From contig BFEA01000390.1 of NCBI GenBank assembly GCA_003427395.1, positions 1,005,413-1,028,822 of the forward strand: 23,410 nucleotides of DNA, read 5' to 3'. The DNA comes from Chara braunii. Lineage: Eukaryota; Streptophyta; Charophyceae; Charales; Characeae. The translations under genes were made by a program, and so were the position numbers. Shown here one piece after another: positions 16,826 through 23,410 of the stretch (positions are counted from its first letter, which is position 1; each line of letters starts with the position of its first letter). A model generated the notes under the pieces. It was given only the letters and a program-made list of their open reading frames with translations. It did not search any database and had not been told where the DNA came from.

Positions 16826-17935
16826 AATCGCAGCGAAAGCGCACCGTAACGACCTCCTGATAAGCCTCCATGTTGCAACAATAGCCCCCTTGCAGAAGCT
16901 GATCCCCCCCCTCCATGACACAATAACGCTTCCTCTGACCAAGTCGTTGTTGCGCAGCCTAGAAAAAACTGCGCCCGAATAGAGCACACCCCCGTGTTCT
17001 ATTCGAGAAGTGGCATGCGTAGACGCATCCAAATTTTAACAAAACGTTGTGCGCACAACTACCGTGCGTAGCATCAAGTCTCCGCATTAGTATGCAATGC
17101 CAAATGCAGCGAAACGTGGCGCCGTACAGCAAAGGCGTAGAAATGCACCACGTATAACTTGACAAAACACAACAGCTTGGACTTAGAAAAACAAAGTCGG
17201 GCACTGTGCACACAACAACGCATGGCGAGGCTCGGCAACTGCACTGCCCGGTGATCCACAATTTCACAACAGCAAGGTCACAGCGCTCTTAGCGGCAACT
17301 TACGGCAACTACCCGCACCAACAAGGCATCTAGGCGATACTTGATACCGTGTGTAGCAGCAGTGGCGGTAAGCCAAAGATGAAAAACACAAATCCGCAGT
17401 CGTGCTCCACCTCAATCCGCTTCAACACAGTTCTCTCCTACGAACATTTGTGGTCGTGGTCTTTAACAGGACCACAAGCATAAAAAGGACAGCTCGGTCT
17501 CACCGCAAACACGGTTGCTATCTGGCTTGGGCAAGATGGGGAGGCATCTCTGGTAGCATGTCGTCGAATCTCTCGCAAATCAGAACTCTTTAATGTGGTC
17601 GCTGCTGGATTCAAACTTACGTCTGCATTTCCACAATTTACGAGTCTCCCAACTGAAACAAGAATCATGGAAATATACGCCGCTTTCCAACCATGCGCCT
17701 CAAGATCTTCGTGATGAACAACACACGCGCCAACAGGTAAGTCTCCAAACCCACGACTGGTCTCACGGTACCTCCATCGATAGGATGAGCAAAATCGGAA
17801 TGAATCTTCATCTAAAATAGGGGAAAGCACATTCCTCGACAGACACATTCGGGATTCCAACGAACAGGCAAGTTCGATCACCCCCTTCTTTCTCGTTTAT
17901 TCTCTATACTGTTCTTGTTCCCTCTTCATCGACTA
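16826..17935. other. Unassigned, no supported gene
   Basis: Short overlapping frames on both strands (for example minus 17881-17438) without recognisable motifs. A plus-strand donor-like ACAG|GTAAGTC lies at about 17732-17741. Confidence 0.4.
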
Positions 17936-18033
17936 CACACTTTTACTCCCCGTTTGTATTCCCCTTTCAGTCATTGGACCAGACCACACTTTTACTCCCC
18001 GTTTGTATTCCCCTTTCAGTCAGTGGACCAGAC
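17936..18033 (+). repeat. 49-bp tandem duplication
   Basis: Two consecutive near-identical units (17936-17984 and 17985-18033), each containing TTTTACTCCCCGTTTGTATT and ending TGGACCAGAC. Only one substitution (CATTGG versus CAGTGG) is evident. Confidence 0.85.
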
Positions 18034-18074
18034 CATTCTCACGACCAGGTTCAGATGACTTAACATATCTTAAA

Positions 18075-18752
18075 CATGACGACGAGTGCAACCAGATTCC
18101 ACCGAAATAGGTGAGTTCTTCCCTTTCTCTTTTCGCTCCCTCTCTTTTGCGTGCGCACATGCATACTTCGCTCACCTACAAGCTCATTCCACGACCTCTG
18201 TCTGAGACTACGACGACGACTGCGTGGCGAAGACAACCATGGAGTGCGCCGACATCAAGGCTCAAAATGATAAACGAGCTCCTAGGCCTCTTCCCACCGC
18301 CCACAATGTATACAGCAGATTCCACACTCGAGCTTACTCGCCATCGTAATCAAGGAGCCCGATGTCGAGCGCATCGGTCCGGCACTGCACAAGGCAGCGC
18401 TGGACCCTCCCGACATGATGACGAGTGCACCCAGATTCCACCGAAATAGGTGAGTTCATCCCTTTCTCTTTTCGCTCCCTCTCTTTTGTGTGCGCACATG
18501 CATACTTCGCTCACCTACAAGCTCATTCCACGTCCTCTGTCTGAGACTACGATGACGACTGCGTGGCGAAGACGACCATGGAGTGCGCCGACATCAAGGC
18601 TGAAAATGATAAACGAGCTCCTGGGCCTCTTCCCACCGCCCACAATGTATACAACAGATTTCACACTGGAGCTTACTCGCCATCGTAATCAAGGAGCCCG
18701 ATGTCGAGCGCATCGGTCCGGCACCGCACAAGGCAGCGCGGGACCCTCCCGG
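18075..18752 (+). repeat. 339-bp tandem duplication, about 95% identical
   Basis: Copy 1 is 18075-18413 and copy 2 is 18414-18752. Both begin CATGA(C/T)GACGAGTGCA and include CCGAAATAG|GTGAGTTC, a splice-donor-like sequence. The period is 3 x 113, so one plus-strand frame stays open in phase in both copies after the GTG (18111-18449 and 18450-18788), giving two nearly identical 112-residue translations. That frame starts at the GT of the donor-like site, has no ATG near its start and matches no family I know. A duplicated exon-plus-intron unit, or plain non-coding tandem DNA, are both possible. Substitutions are spread over the unit and I could not judge a codon-position bias reliably. Confidence 0.85.
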
Positions 18753-20203
18753 CCACGTCACGCAGGAGATGGTTTTAAATCCTCGTAGCGAATATGCATG
18801 GAGCCTCCACAAGCCACTCTGGCCGAGTGCGCCAGCCATACCTCCCGCAAGCCCCTACGGCAGGATAGGGCCTACGCGAGGCACGACTTACCTCCACCTT
18901 ACGGGAGCTGTCACCTCCCTTCGGTGAGCGTATCCCCGCCGAGCTACCACTCCACAATACGAAAGCTAATCAGTTGCAATCGCAGAGGTGGACCAGCCAA
19001 GGACGTTTCTCGTTCGCTGTAGCATAGGGGGTACGCGCGGTCCCACGCCTCTACCGAACCCTCACGCAAAACGGCATCTTGGGGGGCTGAGGTCCCAAGC
19101 GCGGTTCGTCGCCGGTCCACTAGGACGTATTTCACTCACCACGCATACACCACTATAAAGAACATAAAAATAAAAGCGCACATACACACACACCTATACA
19201 TATACCGAACGACATTGAACAAACAACGCGACAACATTCCTAGTCCCTTAGTAGCCATCCCATAACTTTCCGATGAGGAAATCGAATAGGCGTCGCTCGC
19301 GAGACTTAGTATAAAACCGCGTGGACGCAGGGCTAACTCATATCGATTCGCAATGCAAGCGTACGCAAGCGATCGCAATGATTGCGTACTATGTAGTACC
19401 CATACTCATGCGATCCTCGTTAATCTCGAGGGTCGCGTTCTACACTCAAGTGTCGGCTGACAAGCGCCTTGAGGGTTAATCTTTCGACGCTGGACAACCG
19501 CCAAGTGCGGTTGAGAACCACACCCTCTTCTGCACCTGCGAAGAGTGGGTGGTACGCAGGTTCATACCTGTGGTGGCAACCGTCTCTTATTGCCCTGGAG
19601 ACCAGCTCCATCATCTAGGGTCTGCGAAGGGGTTTGACTTTGACGGCTGCCATAGACTACAACCTCCAACCATAGAAACTCTAAAAAGCAACGGATAAAA
19701 AAAAGGAAAGTCCTATGTCCCTCGAAAACATAATTTGTTTAACCCTTACTCGCGGTCATTGTAGGCCGCACGAAACACTCAAAGACATATATATTCACAT
19801 ATAGAGAGAGAGGGTTATTAATATAGGACGATCACTTCTCACAGTCACAGTGGGACTCCTCTCAGCCATGTATATATGTATGTGAGCGCAGGCAGTCAAA
19901 TCCAAAGTCTGAATCACCAAACATACCTGCAATCACATCAAAGATTCAACCAGAAAGTCCATGCACTACATGGGGTCAACTTCAACCATTCTCTACACTC
20001 ACACCCCTCGCTTTAACCACACAAACCTCACTCTTGGGCAACTCCTCAAAATAGAATACTCAGTACTTTTCTTTAAATGGCCATTCAAATAAAGTCCGGG
20101 CGAAAACAAAATGAAAGAGTTCAAATCACAAGGCTAAAACCTTTAGGTTGAGTGGCAGGAGTGGATTGGAGTTGAATCATAAACCGACGAATCAGCAACC
20201 GAC
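18753..20203. other. Unassigned, no supported gene
   Basis: Contains a short (CA)n at about 19182-19194, AT-rich patches (19780-19840), and only small unrecognised frames. GGTGGCAACCGTCTC at 19572-19586 resembles GGTGGCAACCAGTCTC at 22745-22760. Confidence 0.4.
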
Positions 20204-20243
20204 CTGTTATCAGTGATAACAGAAGATGATCCTTTGTAGGATC
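20204..20243. repeat. Two adjacent perfect hairpins
   Basis: CTGTTATCA-G-TGATAACAG (20204-20222) is a perfect 19-base palindrome. Five bases later GATCCT-TTGT-AGGATC (20228-20243) is a perfect 6-bp hairpin. They lie about 240 bp before the left module of the array B element. Confidence 0.65.
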
Positions 20244-20459
20244 AAGCTGAATCTAACCCACATACTGAATCAATCGATAAAGAAGATTTGTAACACAAGA
20301 TAGGTCAATCCCCAAGCTAAATCTGTAAGTCAATGGAGAATGATCCCCATATCACGATCTCACTCAAATCATCCTAAGCCTAAGTCTACCTCTAAGCAAG
20401 TGCCAAAAGAAAGGTAGACCCCGACAGAATCTCCTTTATACAGAGTGGATTTTCCAAAA

Positions 20460-20820
20460 TTTCCACCTCTCAAAATATAATCTAACTCCTCTAAACTAAG
20501 AAAATTTCAACAGCGCTTCACATAGGAAAGATGCTTGTTCAGAATTTATATCAGCCCGAATATGAAAATAGAAATAGTCTTAGACTTTTCAAAGTCAAAT
20601 TTTATCCAACTCCCTGAATTAGCAAAAATTTGGACAACACTTCCTTTAGAAAAGAAGACTTTCCAAATTTTTACCAAGTCATGTATAAAATTTAAACAAG
20701 TTGAACTTTGTTGAACTTTGAAAGACCAAAATTTGACTAACTCCTTGGATTTGCAAAACAACGCTTCCCGTAGAAAAAGTAGCTTACCAAAAGTTATACA
20801 AAGCCAAGTATAACAAATGA
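20460..20820. repeat. Three diverged repeat units of about 125 bp
   Basis: Units are anchored by AACTCC at 20484, 20608 and 20739, followed in each by an A/T-rich segment with AAAATTT or GCAAAA, then CTTCN(C/T)NTAG(A/G)AAA and CC(A)AAANTTAT-like blocks. A related unit lies at about 14345-14440 in the left module of the array A element. No coding frame is conserved. Confidence 0.55.
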
Positions 20821-21085
20821 TGCTAGAAAATGCAAAAATTGACCTAAGTAAAATAAAATTAGCTCAGAAAATGCAAAAATTGAACCAACTCCTACCGCTC
20901 TAGCACGTGGCGAGCCTCTAAAGCAACTACCTGTCAAACTGAAACTCATACTAAGTAGTAGTCACACTCAGTCACATGCAGGCCAAACCACAAGGTAAGT
21001 ACTCTCCCCAACCCCAAGTTATTTCACATCAGATAGTTCATGAATCTTCAGATAATTCAACCCTTATACCCAACTTACATATGGC
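20821..21085. repeat. Left module of the array B element
   Basis: Contains GAAAATGCAAAAATTGA twice, then the CTCTAGCAC...AAAGCAACTACCT block and the CCAACCCCAAGTTA...ATAGTTCAT block shared with 14636-14780, and ends CCCAACTTACATATGG, like the first hairpin of array A. A plus-strand donor-like CAAG|GTAAGTACT is at 20992-21001 in this copy only. Confidence 0.6.
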
Positions 21086-21090
21086 ACAAA

Positions 21091-21705
21091 TGCTAGATCA
21101 TTCGGCTTGGAAACAATGTCCAGTGTGCCTTAAGATATACATGAACAGGTTGCACTACTACTTCTCTCTTCTTTGGGCATTTGACTAGACCATTTGGCTT
21201 GGAAACAATGCCTAGCCGCCTTGAACTGTTTAATATCCAACATTTAATGACTTTCTAACTTTGTTCTCAAAAGAAAATGCAAATAAGGGCAGGGGACTGA
21301 ACCATTTGGCTTGGAAACAATGTTCAGCTTGCCCAGACTACTTCCAATTATACTCTGTAGTTTTCCTTCTGTTCTTAATGATATGGCTTAGCGCTGGACC
21401 ATTCGGCTTGGAAACAATGTCCAACTGCCAGTTCACATGAAAATATAAGTAAAGCACTTTCTTTTATACTCAGTTTATACTTATGTGCATGGTTTTCAGG
21501 CTAAACCATTCAGCTTAGAAACAATGTTCAGCCTTAGACCAAAATCTTCCCTCAGAACAAAACAAGAAAACCCTTCACATCAAGCAAACCCTCAAAAAAT
21601 AAACATAGCAACCAGGCCATTCAGCTTAGAAACAATGCCTGACCCTTCAGAAAACAGCCAAATAAACAGCCCTGGCCCATTCAGCTTAGAAACAATGCCC
21701 AGTCC
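21091..21705. repeat. Hairpin array B: seven hairpins with constant YRGCTTRGAAAC loop
   Basis: The core CATT(C/T)(G/A)GCTT(G/A)GAAACAATG recurs with CATT at 21099, 21191, 21303, 21400, 21507, 21618 and 21678. Outer flanks vary but pair: CTGAAC/GTTCAG (third), TGGAC/GTCCA (fourth), CAGGC/GCCTG (sixth), CTAGAC/GCCTAG with one mismatch (second), AGGCTAAAC/GTTCAGCCT with one mismatch (fifth). The stem continues with ATT/AAT after a single bulged C. The first four loops carry GGCTTGG and the last three AGCTTAG. Spacer sequences between hairpins are mostly unrelated. Confidence 0.85.
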
Positions 21706-21942
21706 TTGGTTAACCCGATCAAACGCATGCCTTCCTCCCACCTTCCCCCAGTTCATCCCTTGGTCTGCTTTCAATCAAGATAAAGAGGAACTTAACTTCA
21801 CTCTCATGCATTCCTTCCATTCAATCTGATTAATCCTAAACAGAAAGCAAGAATTGTAGGGAAAACACATGCATGCAATCAGTCAAAACTAAAGGCAAAT
21901 AAACAAAGAGGGGTATAGTGGGGTCATACAGATAAAAAGATG
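21706..21942. other. Linker between array B and its right module
   Basis: No supported gene; AT-rich, no hairpin of the array type found. Confidence 0.4.
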
Positions 21943-22225
21943 ATATACCTGTTGGTTCCCTGCCTTCAGAACCTCACCTAGTTTCCGACAGAGCTCCCGC
22001 AATCAGTGGGTAGACTCCCCACAGAGTCTTGCTGCGGTCCTACGGGTTGCAATCCCGCCTGCCGCCTTCCTCTCAGAACCAACAGTGAGAAGGACAGAAA
22101 GGGATAGTTTGAGACTCTCAGATCCAGGAGAGGTGCACTCAGACTCGCGAGAGAGGACCTTGTTTCCTCGATGCGCCCGAGGGCCCCGCAATGGTGGCCA
22201 GGAATACGCAGTAGCTTGGTCAACC
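21943..22225 (-). repeat. Right module of the array B element
   Basis: Homologous to 16557-16825 (see that entry for the shared blocks). It holds an extra segment, GTCTTGCTGCGGTCCTACGG, and its continuation, before TCCCGCCTGCCGCCTTCCTC. The minus-strand CCAACAG|GTATAT at 21955-21943 corresponds to the possible donor of the other copy. Confidence 0.75.
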
Positions 22226-22740
22226 CGAAGTCCACTTGTCAACTCTTGACCTTCTCTGACGACTGTCCGGATCGCAGGAAAAGGCCCCTCCTCAACGACT
22301 GCAGGTATGTTCGCGGCGCCGCAGCTCCAAATATCATGGCCACAGGTAATCAACAAGCTCGCGGTATCAAGCCTGTTAACCATGCAGGAGCTTGCACCCT
22401 CGCCGCTTGCTACCCGGCTAGTTCCGTCGGCTGAACGGACTGCTCATCAACCAGCAAACAGGTTTGCAGTCCCAGATCTGCCTCTAATTACCCTGTACGG
22501 TAAGTTGTGCAGCTCGTCGGCTGGTAGGCAGGCATATAGCTTTGCAGCCTCCCTTCCTTGCTGCTTCGAGCGGTGTATGGAGCGACTCAAAGGTTTACTC
22601 GCGGCAGCCCCAGACCGGTAGACTCCCTCTCTCTATGGCCCACTTGCTGCAGTTGTCCTCACTCGAACGGGTCTGCGCACTAGTCGACAGACACGCCCGT
22701 TCCCTCACCTTATCGACTGCAGACAACCATATTTCTGTTA
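22226..22740. other. Unassigned, no supported gene
   Basis: Small overlapping frames on both strands, with no recognisable motif. Confidence 0.4.
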
Positions 22741-22741
22741 C

Positions 22742-22778
22742 ACTGGTGGCAACCAGTCTCTCTCTCTCTCTCTCTCTC
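22742..22778 (+). repeat. Hairpin followed by (TC)11 microsatellite
   Basis: ACTGGT-GGCA-ACCAGT (22742-22757) is a perfect 6-bp hairpin running directly into (TC)11 at 22757-22778. Confidence 0.7.
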
Positions 22779-22994
22779 CCCACAATGATACACTTTCCTT
22801 ACCTATCTCAATCTTTGTCTTCCTTCTGCTTGACTAGCCTTTCCTAAATCTGGTCGGAATCCCGGCCACATAGGTATAAATTGAGAAGCATTGTGCACAC
22901 GTCGAACTCTACTGCGTTCGAATACGCTACGAGTATGAGCATCACCGGGAGGCTAAAACACCATCGCGCAGAGAGCACTTGCTAGAATGAAGGC
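22779..22994. other. Unassigned; TATA-like element
   Basis: GGTATAAATTG at about 22871-22881 is TATA-box-like on the plus strand. No gene is visible downstream inside the window. Confidence 0.3.
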
Positions 22995-23176
22995 CCCGAA
23001 CACCATCGGGAACAAGGGCGACCGCTAAAATGAGAACGACCACTCATGACTGTCACCGCGACCACGGACTGGCCCTCACAGTACAGGAACGTACCTGGCC
23101 TTTCGTGCGGCCAGGTTCATTTGAGACTCCGAAAACGGAGCTCTCGTAACAGGGCAGGATCACGACGCTGATCCTG
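22995..23176. repeat. Hairpin cluster E, four perfect hairpins
   Basis: CCCGA-ACACCA-TCGGG (22995-23010), ACCTGGCC-TTTCGTGC-GGCCAGGT (23093-23116), CTCCG-AAAA-CGGAG (23127-23140, extendable by GAG/CTC across a bulge) and CAGGATCA-CGACGC-TGATCCTG (23155-23176). Stems and loops are unrelated in sequence. Confidence 0.65.
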
Positions 23177-23410
23177 AGGACGAGTTGAAACGTACAATCG
23201 CCAAGCTACCACACCTCCTGACTATCCTCCATACATGCTAAACGCCTGCATCGACCGTTACACAGGCTTGCTAGCTACTCCGTTCGTAGTTTGGCATCGT
23301 AGCTCGACTAATGTTTCATCCCGTGTCGCCTGTTTCCCGAGGTAGGTCTCGACCGAACCTCCCCCTCTCTCTTTGCACGTCCCGCTTGCTCCGCCAGCTA
23401 CCCGCCATCG
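23177..23410. other. Unassigned end of window
   Basis: No supported feature. Confidence 0.4.

Noticed and set aside
16557-22225. The two right modules as the LTR pair of one retrotransposon
   Set aside because: Each is tied to its own hairpin array and left module, they are strongly diverged with an indel, and no PBS, polypurine tract or coding region lies between them in the expected places.

Overview
The window looks like nuclear DNA from a large, repeat-rich genome of the plant lineage. No intact gene is recognisable. The evidence is eukaryotic splice donors, decayed LTR-retrotransposon genes, an 18-nt primer-binding site matching plant tRNA-Asp (as in Athila/Tat-type Ty3 elements), microsatellites, a MITE and an assembly gap. 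A charophyte alga such as Chara is my best guess, from the style of the Gag and integrase remnants; the sequence alone does not prove it.

Layout. Positions 1-5200 hold minus-strand retroelement debris: the N-terminal part of a gag (1-725), a TA-flanked 104-bp MITE (1478-1581), unrecognised exon-like ORFs (about 1600-2000), a cluster of perfect palindromes (2725-2867), two diverged copies of a roughly 150-bp repeat (2961 and 5059), and the C-terminal end of a Ty3-type integrase (4591-4920). A Nextera mate-pair junction adapter between two identical 132-bp direct repeats (3614-3915) is a library or assembly artefact. Positions 5200-9000 are mostly non-coding, with an 11-bp x 7 tandem repeat, a 41-nt poly-T, a possible LTR end with an initiator-Met-type PBS (8136) and a hAT-like terminal region. 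Positions 9000-12500 are purine-rich, with a 94-bp tandem duplication next to a 90-N gap in (GA)n, and a long/short alternating tandem array (11229-12060). The tRNA-Asp PBS (12483) follows, then a gag pseudogene (about 12840-13570) with five in-frame stops, all TAG.

The most unusual part is 13650-22230. It holds arrays of short hairpins in which the loop is constant while the stems differ from copy to copy yet stay complementary. Array A (14811-16345) has 24 copies around AACTTAT at about 60-bp spacing. Array B (21091-21705) has seven copies around an ATT...AAT hairpin with a YRGCTTRGAAAC loop. A third cluster (13651-13916) and a small one (22995-23176) are similar in style. Arrays A and B are each bordered on the left by a related module (about 14330-14770 and 20484-21085) and on the right by another (16557-16825 and 21943-22225). 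They therefore look like two diverged members of one modular, probably non-coding, element family. I do not recognise this family.

No set of genes here forms a pathway. The unifying theme is decayed retrotransposons plus structured repeats. Ordinary coding potential is low, and the exon-like ORFs are listed with low confidence.
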